A stretch of 64,000 nt of DNA from Cryptomeria japonica (GCF_030272615.1 NC_081412.1:38262911-38326910), one strand, 5' to 3'; counted from the stretch's first letter, positions 20,784-30,689 are shown. Numbers and translations: made by a program. Notes: a model not told the origin generated them from the letters alone.

Positions 20784-22021
20784 TGTAGCGTCCTAAAATT
20801 GCGACACTTGCAATTTCGACTGCATTTCGGTCTTCACGATGGCGACGCAACACGCAACCTGAATGGAGACCCCGAAACTTGCTCACGACACCAAAAACTG
20901 CATTTTTCAAGCACCCTGGCCTGAACCTCCTTGCACCCTGCTGTCTCGGGAGGTGGGACCAGAGCGCCCAGGGCCCTGGTCCCTCAGGACCAGGGTGCCC
21001 AGCGCCCTGGTCCCTGGGTCCTATTTTGGGCCCGGTCTCCTAAGGAGATTGCGGGTCTTTTTGTTTACAATTTGGAAATTATATTCCCTGGTCGGCTTAA
21101 GGTCAGGAAAATCAGTCTTTTAACCCTAATTGACAAGTATATAAACTACATTTTTCTCTCTCATTTGGCATGAAGAGGATATGTGTACAAGCGTGGAAAC
21201 TATACTCAAGGATTCAAGCATTCAAGCAATTGATCATTTCAAGTCTCCATTCAAGGCTAAGTGTTGCATTCAAGTCAAGGATTCAACCATTGAAGAGGAG
21301 ATCACTTATTACATGCTACATACAACATACTACAACAAACAACAACATCTAAACCTTCGCACATAAGGATACAAACATCCTTAGAACAAGGTATTAGTAC
21401 TTGTTTTACATTACAGTCATTTACATTTACAGCACTTGCTCATTTCTTGGTTAATTCCAAAACCGGGGTTTGACCTAAAGGCAAACCCCTAATCCCTAAC
21501 CCCCCAATCGTCTTCGCTTTTCTGTGTGTAGGTTGCAGGTACGCCACTGAGATTGAAGATCTGGAATCCTTGTGCAGAGACGAACAGATCCCCCTTCGTT
21601 TCGCGGATTTTTCGAAGGACCGTGGCGCCGGGCGCCATCGTCCTGACAACTTTTGCTCAAATTTGCAGGACAGTGCCGTATCGACATTCTACTGCTAATT
21701 CCAGGTCCGCAGCTTCATCCTATAACCTAGACTCAGTTTATAAGCGAATCTTTATGACTTTCTATGCATTCCTAGCTTAATTTTCTTGACAAAATTCTTT
21801 ACAAAAGAGGGTGGCCTTGCTTTCCTAACCCTTGAAATTCATTTAGCATCCAATCTTACATTGTGTGGGATTGGATCTTATGAGTTTCAACCCCTCTTTT
21901 GAATGTAAAGTCTCTCCCTTAAGTGAAAAACCATCGAATCCTAGCGAACCTCCCTTCTCTCTCCTTGGAGTTGGAAGAGGGGAGAGCAACTAGGGTTCGA
22001 CCGCGATTTTTCCGCTTTACA
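20784..22021 (+). repeat. 5' LTR of I
   Basis: 1,238 bp, TGTAGCGTCC to GCTTTACA. Two GC-rich palindromic units at 20956-20982 and 20986-21012; the 3' LTR has three. Confidence 0.92.
21138..21145 (+). promoter_or_regulatory. TATA box in 5' LTR of I
   Basis: TATATAAA in the same context as in H. As the 5' LTR of an intact young element it could still drive transcription. Confidence 0.65.
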
Positions 22022-22024
22022 TTT

Positions 22025-22043
22025 TGGTGAACCCGACATGAAC
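22025..22043 (+). promoter_or_regulatory. Primer binding site of I
   Basis: TGGTGAACCCGACATGAAC, three bases after the LTR. Confidence 0.75.
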
Positions 22044-22388
22044 ATCCTTTCTGATTTTTCATGCTTAGATCTGAAAAAATTGATTACATTTCCATGTTTG
22101 ATCCTTTGGCAAAATTTTAGAGGTGATTGCATAAAAAACCCTAAATTTTCTTTTTGAAAATTGAACTTGTGAAATATTTAATTGTTAATGCTTGCTTCAG
22201 ATCTGCTTTTCTATTACAAATTATCAATTCATATCTGTGCTTTAATTTTGAGAATTAAGTGGTTAAATGTCAAAACCCTAATTTTTGAAACCCTCTTGAT
22301 TCAACCTTTGTCTGCCAATTTGACTGATCAAAACATCTCCAAATCAGCTGTAACTTTGGATTCCACAATAAAATCACAATATCTTTCA

Positions 22389-22472
22389 TCCCTGAAAATT
22401 TGGAAAAAAGTTGCGAGGACCGTGTGCACTCCGAGCGCCATCGTCCCCGACATTTTTTCCAAAATTTTGGGA
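22389..22472 (+). repeat. Leader stem-loop 1 of I
   Basis: 84-base imperfect inverted repeat: outer arm TCCCTGAAAATTTGGAAAAA pairs with TTTTTTCCAAAATTTTGGGA; inner GGACCGTG pairs partly with CATCGTCC; GTGCAC lies in the apical part. Confidence 0.65.
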
Positions 22473-23014
22473 GCAAGATCTTACTGTATTTTCCTGCTAA
22501 AATCCAGAATTTTGGCTGATTTTATCAATTATAACACTTTCAAAATTACAGTCAAAGTTGGTCTTGTGATTGCTTGGTCTAGGGCTCCTAATCATTCAAA
22601 AATCATCAAAATTGAAATTTTGTGTCAAAATTGTGTTCTTACTGTCTTAAATCTAAAAATTGTGTTTGCATTCATTCGAAATTTCAGTGCTTTATTCAAA
22701 TTCTTGCATTTTGCGACTTTTGAAATTAAGTGCTTAATTACAACAACTTCGATTTCCGCTTTCAAAATTGAATTTTGCGTGAAATTGAGTCAATTTTTTA
22801 AAAATTTCAAAACTTGCATTACCTTTGACATTCCCTCTAAAATCATAAAATTCAAAATTTCAGTTTCCCTCTCTTTTCCAAAATTCAAAATTTTGCATTT
22901 TTCGACAATCTTGATAGGGTTCAATTTTGAGATTGCAACTTTAATTTGGCCTATCTACAGATCGTAAAATCCCTCAATTTTTTCAGATTAGCTCTAAAAT
23001 CATCATACCTTTCA

Positions 23015-23099
23015 TCCCTGCAAATTTTGAAAAAAGTTGCAAGGACCGTGTTGCACTCCGAGCGCCACGGTCCCGGACATTTTTTCCAAAATTTTGGGA
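23015..23099 (+). repeat. Leader stem-loop 2 of I
   Basis: Same structure as stem-loop 1; inner arms GGACCGTG (23043-23050) and CACGGTCC (23066-23073) are perfectly complementary. The top reads TTGCACTCCGAGCGC. Confidence 0.7.
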
Positions 23100-23200
23100 G
23101 ACTGTCGTGATTGCATTTAACAGCTTAAATCTGGAAGATTGGCTGGTTTTACTGAAAATTGCTACCTCTAAAATCAAAATCTTTTCTCTCTCTCTAGTGC

Positions 23201-26188
23201 ATGAGTTTTACAACAATAAGCCCTACTTACACTATTCCCGTTAGACGAAGCCGTAGAATTAAGTCTTTCCGAGGTTTAACTACTGAGGAGATGGAACCTA
23301 ATCTGAATAGCCTTTTTAACGAGGATATGGGTAATTCCTCTAATCCTCCTAATGATGAAGAAGCTCCCCATGAGGTTTCTGTTGAACAACTTTCGAAATT
23401 GGATAACCAATTTGACGATTTTCACCAATGGATGTCTCATGAGTATCCCAATAGTCAAGCTCTTCCTTTAATTGAGGGTTTAAAACGCATGCTTCAAAGT
23501 GATAAGAATGGAATTGATGTTTTGCGTGGTATTTCACATATTGTGGATTCGAACATGATGCCTATGAAGAGTTGTGCCGAATCTTTAGGTTATACACAAC
23601 CTCCCACTCAAGTCAATCATTCTATTCCTTCAACAACTCCTATTGCTAGTATACCTACCTTTACATCAAACATCATGGCTACTTCTATACAAGACATTCC
23701 TCCTGTGATTACCAGTCATGGGGGCAATCCCTCTTCTTCAATTAATCCTCTTCCTTCATTTAATCCGACTTCTTCATACATTCCTTCAATGAGTGTTCCT
23801 ATTATATCTTCACAAATGAACATCACACAAGGGGGCAATTCATTTAACCATTCCATTCCTCCTTGTAGTGTTCCTCCTATCCAATCATCCCCTATGGTTG
23901 ACTATCATAGGGTCCCACCACCTTACTCTTTACCTTCTTTTAATAACATCACACCTCCATCTCAATCTAACACACCGAATATGAACTCTTCGACTGAAGC
24001 GACCATTAATAATCTTGCACAAACTGTCTCTTCTTTACAGCAACAAATTGCCTCTATGAATCAATCTAAGTTTAGTGTGCCCACATTTGATGTTGTGAGC
24101 CCACTTTCTCTTGACATTGTTCGATCTATCCCTCCTAAACATGTTGAAATCCCGCATTTGGAGCTTTATAATGGTAAAGGAGATCCTCTAACACATGTTA
24201 AGACTTTTCAAACAATTTGTACTGATTTTGCTTATGACCCAAGGTTGCTTGCGAAACTATTCACTAGAACATTAAGAGACAAAGCCCTACAATGGTATTG
24301 CTCGTTGCCTTCTTATTCTATTACTTCTTTCGAACAACTTGCAAATGCTTTCATTCAACAATTTCAAAACAATATAAGTCCTAAAGTTACTTTGATTGAT
24401 TTAATGCATTGTAAACAAGGTGTTAAAGAAAAAGTGACTGATTTCATTGGTAGATATAAGCATTTGTATGCTCAAATTTCTTTTCCAATGTCTGACAATG
24501 ATATTCAAAGAATCTTTATTTCTAATTTGCAAAAAGATATTCGAGACAAACTTCTGTTTTCTGAGTTTACTTCTTTCCAACAGTTGTGTGCCACTCTTCA
24601 CAATTATCAACTGACTGTGAGTCAAATGGAACAATCACATCCTATGGCTCCGAGTGATAAGGGTGATAGCAGTCAACAACCATTTGGGAAGATTAAACTG
24701 AACAGAGATTTCATCAAATTCAATGAAAACATCATCAACAACAATGTGAATGCAGCATCAGGTGTGCCTCCTATTTCTAAGTTTTTCAAGAAAGAAAGAA
24801 AGTATACTCCTTTGAATGAATCATTGCATGGTATTATGAATAAGTTATTGGAACAAAATGTGCTTACTCTTCCTCCTATAAGGCAAATTGATCCTACAAA
24901 GATTACTTCACCTTATTTTGATCATAAATCTTTTTGTCACTTTCATCGTCAGCCTGGTCATGATACTGAAAAATGTTTTTCTTTAAAGGGTAAAATTCAA
25001 GATTTGATTGATAATAATACTATCTCTGTTTCTGGAGTGAATGATAAAGGCAACACATCTGTAGCTCCTCCTAACCAAAATCTTCAGATTTTTACTAATC
25101 CATTACCTTCTCATACTTCTCATACCTCTAATGCGATTGAGGCTAATGACTCCTCTCTCTCATCTGATGGTCTTGTGTCTATGACTTCGAATGTGATTAA
25201 CTTTGTAGAGCAGCAAGAAAACCCTAAAGAACCTTCCATCACATTTGATTCTAGTGAAACCATTAGGGCACCTGATGGTCCTTTATACATAGTTGCAAAA
25301 GTCCAGAGTACACCTTGCCGTGGAGTGCTTATTGATCCTTCGTGCATGGTTAATGTTATTACTGAAGAATTTCTCTTTACTTTGCAATTGAATCAAGTGA
25401 TCTATGACAAAATAGATGTGGTTGTGAAATTATTTGATGCATTTTCTTCTCCTGCAATTGGTTCTATTACATTACCTATTGAGGTCCATAACAAATCCCT
25501 TGATGTGAACTTTGCTATTATTCCTTCATCCGAACAATTTTGTGTGAAGCTTGGCTATCCTTGGCTATCTTCCATGAAGGCTATTGCTTCTCCTATTCAC
25601 AAGTGTTTAAAATTTCCCCATAATGGTGAAGTTGTTACTGTCAATCATAGTCTCTTTAAACCAGCTGAAAGAACTTCTAGTGTTCCTATTGATTGCTTTT
25701 GGTCTAAACAATTCCAATCTCTTCCTCCACAAAGTGATCATCTTTTCAAATCTTATCAAAAGTGGAAAACAGATATGATCCTATCTCTAAGTGAACCTAG
25801 AACACCTAAACTTGACATTCCTATCATTCTTGAGAAGGAAGTTCTTCCTTTGAAATATAAAACTAATGTCTTTCCTCAAGAAGATTCCCAACCCGTCCCC
25901 ATGGATGTGACTATGTCTATGCCTGATAAACATTCTAAAAGTAGACCTATACCTCCTCGTCACGATGGACTTGGTCTTCTTCCTAAACCAAAAATTCCTC
26001 CTTTATATGGAGCAGTTCCTCCTCCTGCCTTTTATAGAGAAAAGAGACCTTCTTCTTCTCCTATTATTCAGCCTAAGAGACCACAACCTAAACACCCAAG
26101 TGATAAGGATGAGAACATTCCTCCTCCTCTATCTTCTACACTTCCTACTAAGACTAGACGTAATCGTTCTGCACATGAACGCCGATGA
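23201..26188 (+). CDS. Gag with protease-like C-terminal region (I), 995 codons
   Basis: Starts at ATG in CTAGTGCATGAGTTTTACA, as in H. Residues 1-120 contain acidic helices; 120-270 are Ser/Pro/Asn-rich; 319-470 form the gag (retrotransposon capsid) domain with ALQWYCSLP near 362 and NISPKVTLIDL near 390; 579-592, CHFHRQPGHDTEKC, is a CxxH-type zinc knuckle usual before the protease of plant gypsy elements. Residues about 695-820 resemble the protease of A, but the active-site position reads IDPSCMVNV, without D-[STN]-G, so it should be inactive. The rest is basic and proline-rich. Ends at TGA, followed by more open frame. The only long intact structural ORF of the window. Confidence 0.9.
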   Translation: MSFTTISPTYTIPVRRSRRIKSFRGLTTEEMEPNLNSLFNEDMGNSSNPPNDEEAPHEVSVEQLSKLDNQFDDFHQWMSHEYPNSQALPLIEGLKRMLQSDKNGIDVLRGISHIVDSNMMPMKSCAESLGYTQPPTQVNHSIPSTTPIASIPTFTSNIMATSIQDIPPVITSHGGNPSSSINPLPSFNPTSSYIPSMSVPIISSQMNITQGGNSFNHSIPPCSVPPIQSSPMVDYHRVPPPYSLPSFNNITPPSQSNTPNMNSSTEATINNLAQTVSSLQQQIASMNQSKFSVPTFDVVSPLSLDIVRSIPPKHVEIPHLELYNGKGDPLTHVKTFQTICTDFAYDPRLLAKLFTRTLRDKALQWYCSLPSYSITSFEQLANAFIQQFQNNISPKVTLIDLMHCKQGVKEKVTDFIGRYKHLYAQISFPMSDNDIQRIFISNLQKDIRDKLLFSEFTSFQQLCATLHNYQLTVSQMEQSHPMAPSDKGDSSQQPFGKIKLNRDFIKFNENIINNNVNAASGVPPISKFFKKERKYTPLNESLHGIMNKLLEQNVLTLPPIRQIDPTKITSPYFDHKSFCHFHRQPGHDTEKCFSLKGKIQDLIDNNTISVSGVNDKGNTSVAPPNQNLQIFTNPLPSHTSHTSNAIEANDSSLSSDGLVSMTSNVINFVEQQENPKEPSITFDSSETIRAPDGPLYIVAKVQSTPCRGVLIDPSCMVNVITEEFLFTLQLNQVIYDKIDVVVKLFDAFSSPAIGSITLPIEVHNKSLDVNFAIIPSSEQFCVKLGYPWLSSMKAIASPIHKCLKFPHNGEVVTVNHSLFKPAERTSSVPIDCFWSKQFQSLPPQSDHLFKSYQKWKTDMILSLSEPRTPKLDIPIILEKEVLPLKYKTNVFPQEDSQPVPMDVTMSMPDKHSKSRPIPPRHDGLGLLPKPKIPPLYGAVPPPAFYREKRPSSSPIIQPKRPQPKHPSDKDENIPPPLSSTLPTKTRRNRSAHERR

Positions 26189-26653
26189 AAGCGTCGTCTT
26201 AGGGCTCAAGCAGCTGCTTCTCAAACTTTACAATCTCCAAAAACACCTTCAACAAGCATTATTCCATTTTCTCCTCAGCCGGATATAGAGCCTAAATCTC
26301 CTAAACATAAGATGCATGATGGTCTTGATCCTGTGCAAGTTAAAGATCCTATTTTTATAAATCTTGATGATGATATAGATGAAAATGTTATTCATGATGA
26401 AAATGTTACTCCACTTGCTTCTGATAGTGAATATGAACTTGTTGATGTTGATAACCATTTATCTAATGAATTTTCTAAAGCACTTATCCTAGCTCCTAGA
26501 CAAGAACAACGTGGCTTGGAACATGAACATAGCCCTTGTTTGGATCTCGTGATAGCTCCATCTGCTGTGTTGGATGTTCCTCCTCTAGCGTGTTCCCTAC
26601 CTTCCCGAAACATTGATCAGCAATATCGGGGGGTAGATGACATGCTAGACTAG
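26189..26653 (+). CDS. Open frame after the gag TGA (I), possible readthrough extension
   Basis: Stays open in frame for 154 codons after TGA 26186-26188: basic start, then a Ser/Pro region, an acidic block (NLDDDIDENV) and a tail ending MLD. The same TGA and extension occur in H. Whether it is translated is unknown; readthrough is one explanation, an old inactivating stop in the parent element another. Confidence 0.5.
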   Translation, partial: KRRLRAQAAASQTLQSPKTPSTSIIPFSPQPDIEPKSPKHKMHDGLDPVQVKDPIFINLDDDIDENVIHDENVTPLASDSEYELVDVDNHLSNEFSKALILAPRQEQRGLEHEHSPCLDLVIAPSAVLDVPPLACSLPSRNIDQQYRGVDDMLD

Positions 26654-27041
26654 TTACATTAGCATAGCAGATTCTCTCCCCCTCTCTTTTGTTACTTCTT
26701 CTATATGTTATTCTCATTCTTCTATTTGTCATCCTTAGTGTTGTCTACTTGAGGACGATGCAAAGCATTGAGATCTCTTTGGTCTCTCTCATGTTGACTC
26801 AAAAGACACGTGTTCCCTTCTTCTAGGTGACCTTCCTTGATTGGGGAATGAAGAACAATTATGCATACATACATATGATATATATACATGACTTATCATA
26901 CAGCATACTGACCCCGAGGAAAGTGAAGTCACCTCGTGCTTTGTGTTTTGTGTTTATTATCCTTGGGTTTATCTCACACTTGGGGGCTAAATCTTTGCAA
27001 TAACATGCTCCTTTCCCTTCTCATTTCTTATGTGTATCACT

Positions 27042-27089
27042 ACGTTAAAACAATCACCCCCGTTGAGGCGTGTGTGATCGCTTTAACGT
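27042..27089 (+). repeat. Stem-loop upstream of the 3' LTR of I
   Basis: Arms ACGTTAAAACAATCAC and GTGATCGCTTTAACGT pair at 14 of 16 positions around a 16-base loop. H keeps a weaker version. Confidence 0.55.
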
Positions 27090-27095
27090 AGGGGG

Positions 27096-27331
27096 GCATA
27101 CACCCTGTCTATCCTTTCAAGATACTTGAAAATTTCTTGGCGAACTTAGCTTTGCCTTGAAAATTTTTGGTATTTTTCTTGCATGACTCATAGTGAGGGA
27201 ACCTTACTACTGTGCATACACCCTGTCTATCCTTTCAAGATACTTGAAAATTTCTTGGTGAACTTAGCTTTGCCTTGAAAATTTTTGGTATTTTTCTTGC
27301 ATGACTCATACTGAGGGAACCTTACTATTGA
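27096..27331 (+). repeat. 118-bp tandem duplication in I
   Basis: 27096-27213 and 27214-27331 are nearly identical, starting GCATACACCCTGTC. H has a single copy, so it arose in the lineage of I. Confidence 0.85.
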
Positions 27332-27512
27332 CAGTCATGGTTCTCCCTCATGATCTTCCCTTTTGCTTTGTCAATCGAAGTCGTAAGATCCTTAGTCCAC
27401 TGGGGGCTTGGTGTATCTTGCCTCCTTGATGTGGTGAAAGTCTTTCAATGTTGTTTCCTTGTACTTTACTGGAAGTATGAGCATACATACTCCCACTAAA
27501 GTGGGGGCTAAA

Positions 27513-28780
27513 TGTAGCATCCTAAAATTGCGACACTTACAATTTCGACTGCATTTCAGTCTTCACGATGGCGACGCAACACGCAACCTGAATGGAGACC
27601 CCGAAACTTGCTCACGACACCAAAAACTGCATTTTTCAAGCACCCTGGCCTGAACCTCCTTGCACCCTGCTGTCCCGGGAGGTGGGACCACAGCGCCCAG
27701 TGCCCTGGTCCCTCAGGACGAGGGCGCCCAGCGCCCTGGTCCCCAGGACCATGGCGCCCAGCGCCCTGGTCCCTGGGTCCTATTTTGGGCTCGATCTCCT
27801 AAGGAGATTGCGGGTCTTTTTGTTTGCAATTTGGAAATTATTTTCCCTGGTCGGCCTAAGGTCGGGAAAATCAGTCTTTTAACCCTAATTGACAAGTATA
27901 TAAACTACATTTTTCTCTCTCATTTGGCATGAAGAGGATATGTGTACAAGCGTGGAAACTATACTCAAGCATTCAAGCATTCAAGCAATCGATCATTTCA
28001 AGTCTCCATTCAAGGCTAAGTGTTGCATTCAAGTCAAGGATTCAACCATTGAAGAGGAGATCACTTATTACATGCTACATACAACATACTACAACAAACA
28101 ACAACATCTAAACCTTCGCACATAAGGATACAAACATCCTTAGAACAAGGTATTAGTACTTATTTTACATTACAGTCATTTACATTTATAGCACTTGCTC
28201 ATTTCTTGGTTAATTCCAAAACCGGGGTTTGACCTAAAGGCAAACCCCTAATCGCTAACCCCCCAATCATCTTCGCTTTTCTGTGTGTAGGTTGCAGGTA
28301 CGTAGCTGAGATTGAAGATCTGGAATCCTTGTGCAGAGACGAACAGATCCCCCTTCGTTTCGCGGATTTTTCGGAGGACCGTGGCGCCGGGCGCCATCGT
28401 CTCGACAACTTTTGCTCAAATTTGTAGGACAGCGCCGTATCGACATTCTACTTCTAATTCCAGGTCCGCAGCTTCATCCTATAACCTAAACTCAGTTTAT
28501 AAGCGAATCTTTATGACTTTCTATGCATTCCTAGCTTAATTTTCTTGACAACATTCTTTACAAAAGAGGGTGGCCTTGCTTTCCTAACCCTTGAAATTCA
28601 TTTAGCATCCAATCTTACATTGTGTGGGATTGGATCTTATGAGTTTCAACCCCTCTTTTGAATGTAAAGTCTCTCCCTTAAGTGAAAAACCATCGAATCC
28701 TAGCAAACCTCCCTTCTCTCTCCTTGGAGTTGGAAGAGGGGAGAGCAACTAGGGTTCGACCGTGATTTTTCCGCTTTACA
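27513..28780 (+). repeat. 3' LTR of I
   Basis: 1,268 bp, TGTAGCATCC to GCTTTACA; TATA box at 27897. It is 30 bp longer than the 5' LTR because of one more palindromic unit. Confidence 0.92.
27685..27772 (+). repeat. Three GC-rich palindromic units in 3' LTR of I
   Basis: Units at 27685-27711, 27716-27742 and 27746-27772, each close to GGACCATGGCGCC, CA, GCGCCCTGGTCC, i.e. nearly self-complementary. Confidence 0.8.
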
Positions 28781-29025
28781 CTTTTACATACACTCGTAGT
28801 TCAATCCTTCTATCTACATTCTTTACAAAAGAGGGTATCCTTGTTGTCTCAACCCTTGAAACTCATTTAGAATTCAATCTTGCATTGTGTGGGATTGGAT
28901 CTTGTGAGTTTCAACCCCTCTTTTGAATGTAAAGTCTCTCCTAAGTGAAAACCATCAATCCTAGTGACCTCCTTTCTCTCTCCTTGGAGTGGGGGAACAC
29001 CTAGGGTTCGATTTTCCACTTTACA
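28781..29025 (+). repeat. 3' LTR of H, right piece
   Basis: Resumes with the duplicated CTTTT and matches 14067-14311 of the 5' LTR, ending CACTTTACA. Confidence 0.9.
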
Positions 29026-29264
29026 GCTAGCTTGTAAAGATTTTACAATAATAAACAAAATATATTATAACAAAAATCATGTCGGCCTCTATGTCAGTAT
29101 GCTTCCTTTCTCTGTCGGTGCTGATGGTCTGAGTGCTAGTGTAGAGTTTGATCTTGCTAGTGCCGGTGTAATTCATTTTTGGTACCATAGGATTGTACGA
29201 TTTCCATGAATGAAAAAACCTTCAATCACCTATAATGTCTCATTGGAGTGTGCATATGCCAACA
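29026..29264 (-). repeat. 5' LTR of B, right piece
   Basis: Begins with the target-site copy GCTAG; 29031-29264 matches 7493-7729 and ends CCAACA. The flank TCATC follows. Confidence 0.8.
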
Positions 29265-29276
29265 TCATCCCCCTTG

Positions 29277-30450
29277 TCATCCTCTATCTCCCCCACAATC
29301 ATCATCATCAACCAACTCTAGTGGTGGTATCGGCTCTCCTGGCTTTGTCAATCGAGGAAAATGATGGCTCACAAAATAAAGGGCATAATCCCAATGCATT
29401 CTCTCATCTGTCACTATAGGCCTCATATCCCACACAACAAAAGGAAGAGAGTGGAACTCTACAGGAGCTGTAGCATAATCCAAGGGTGGTCTCCACTCTT
29501 CTCTCTCCTTGTACACTCTTGCGTACAAGGGTGTCCCCTGAGGCATCAGTTGTGGATGATCAAACTATCGATATACCCATGAGAAAAGGAATCTCTCTAC
29601 TACATAGGGCATCCTCCTAATCAAGTATTAACTCTATAACAAAACTGGTACCTCTATGGAATCCTCAGGACAAGGCTCAGAATCCAAATATGGGTGCCAA
29701 ACCATTGCATCCATATCATCTGAAATGTGCCTCCAATACTCTAACTTCCCTATCATAGATTGGGAAGCTGCATGTCTATATATATATATATATATATAGA
29801 TAAGGATATCTAGCTGTTCGATCTCTCTGTACAATGTGGTGCGTATTGGCTATATGCTCTCAAGCCCAAATCTAAAGCAATCTGCATCTTGTTGCTAAAC
29901 TGGACCTCTGATCCCTTTCATATACTATTTGATGTAGCTCGTGATAGAGGTGGACCAAAACACATATACCCCATACATATTGGGTACTCTCTCATACCAT
30001 CCATCATAGCACATGGCCCCATCCAAATTATAATCCATGAGATCTCCTATCAATAAGGAGGAAACCACTAACTAATCTTGCTAGCACTGATGGAAGTGGG
30101 GCGTATCTGTCTACCATATCCTACAAACCTACTAAGTATCCATCAATATAGGGATCACCAAAAATCTCCCATAGTGCATCTATCCCTCCAACCTCCTCAA
30201 CATCATATACAACTAGCTCGCCTATGATCAGAATTCACAGAATTTGATAGACATCCTCAAGAGTACCCGTCATCTCTCTTGTTAGCAAGCGAAAGGTATT
30301 GTGCTCACTATGCCACCGCTCTACTAAAGCTGTAAGAAGTGTTATTTTATTTTGATGGGAAGGCCTGAGAAATAGATGAATCAAACCACAAGTCTCGAGC
30401 ACCACTCGGTCATCATTTATTAGTTGACTACATAGAGAGAGTGTCTTCAA
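29277..30450 (-). pseudogene. Degenerate plant mobile domain (PMD) gene
   Basis: Read on the minus strand from 30450: TALVERWHSEHNTFRL followed by REMTGTLEDVYQIL is the N-terminal signature of the plant mobile domain (found in MAIN/MAIL proteins and in transposons). Further along, 29834-29634 (MVWHPYLDSEPCPED) and 29546-29277 (PVEFHSLPFVVWDMRPI) fit later PMD segments. Stops and shifts lie between the pieces and a TA run sits at 29777-29799. Whether it came from a transposon or a host gene cannot be told here. Confidence 0.65.
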
Positions 30451-30689
30451 GTATCACTCCTAAAGTTGTATGACACCTAAGTCTACCTCTATCAACACAT
30501 GAGTACCATATCAGTTTCACCTATTCTAAGCAATCAAGCATCAACTCTCAATCAAAAAGGGGCACTTATCAAAGTGTCAATAGTCATGATATCACATAAA
30601 GAGTTCTAAATCAGACACTTTTGACAACTAGGTGGGTTCAACTTAGCATATCTATCTCTATCAAAGTTTCATATTGAAAATCAACCAAT

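Larger units (their letters stand above)
22044..23200 (+). other. Leader of I
   Basis: About 1.16 kb between primer site and gag ATG, AT-rich with many TTCAAAATT blocks. An open frame at 22182-22967 exists but is not kept in H, so I treat it as chance. Holds two stem-loops. Confidence 0.6.
26654..27512 (+). other. 3' untranslated region and polypurine tract of I
   Basis: No ORF. Contains a stem-loop (27042-27089), a 118-bp tandem duplication (27096-27331) and AAAGTGGGGGCTAAA as polypurine tract (27498-27512). Confidence 0.65.
20784..28780 (+). mobile_element. Element I: gag-only gypsy-like retrotransposon with intact gag
   Basis: Complete 8.0-kb element: LTRs 20784-22021 and 27513-28780, primer site, leader, one long ORF, polypurine tract. 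It sits in the 3' LTR of H with a perfect target duplication CTTTT (20779-20783 and 28781-28785). The LTRs are highly similar by eye, so it is young. No RT, RNase H or integrase; the protease-like part lacks the catalytic motif. It would need pol from another element. Confidence 0.93.
13181..29025 (+). mobile_element. Element H: gag-only gypsy-like retrotransposon, 3' LTR split by I
   Basis: LTRs 13181-14311 and 19899-20783 plus 28781-29025, both TGTAGC to TTTACA. Target-site copies GCTGG (13176-13180) and GCTAG (29026-29030) differ at one base. The interior holds a decayed gag and a protease-like remnant and no RT or integrase. It is a diverged, older copy of I. Confidence 0.88.
7381..29264 (-). 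mobile_element. Element B: non-autonomous copia-like retrotransposon (left end hidden by gap)
   Basis: On the minus strand: right (5') LTR 29264-12617, split by H; primer site TGGTATTAGAGC; ORF1 (coiled coil plus zinc knuckles); ORF2 (about 1,046 codons); polypurine tract; left (3') LTR from 7729. No RT, RNase H or integrase motif occurs in the 4.9-kb interior. The LTR starts TGTTGGCATATG and the tract reads CCAAAGGGGGAGAT, both as in copia C, so B probably uses enzymes of such a relative (inference). Confidence 0.75.

Noticed and set aside
22182-22967. 261-codon open frame in the leader of I
   Set aside because: Composition follows the TTCAAAATT-rich leader, H does not keep the frame, and no domain is recognisable.
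23201-26188. Active protease in I
   Set aside because: The position of the catalytic D-[STN]-G reads D-P-S, so the region is related to a protease but should not cleave.
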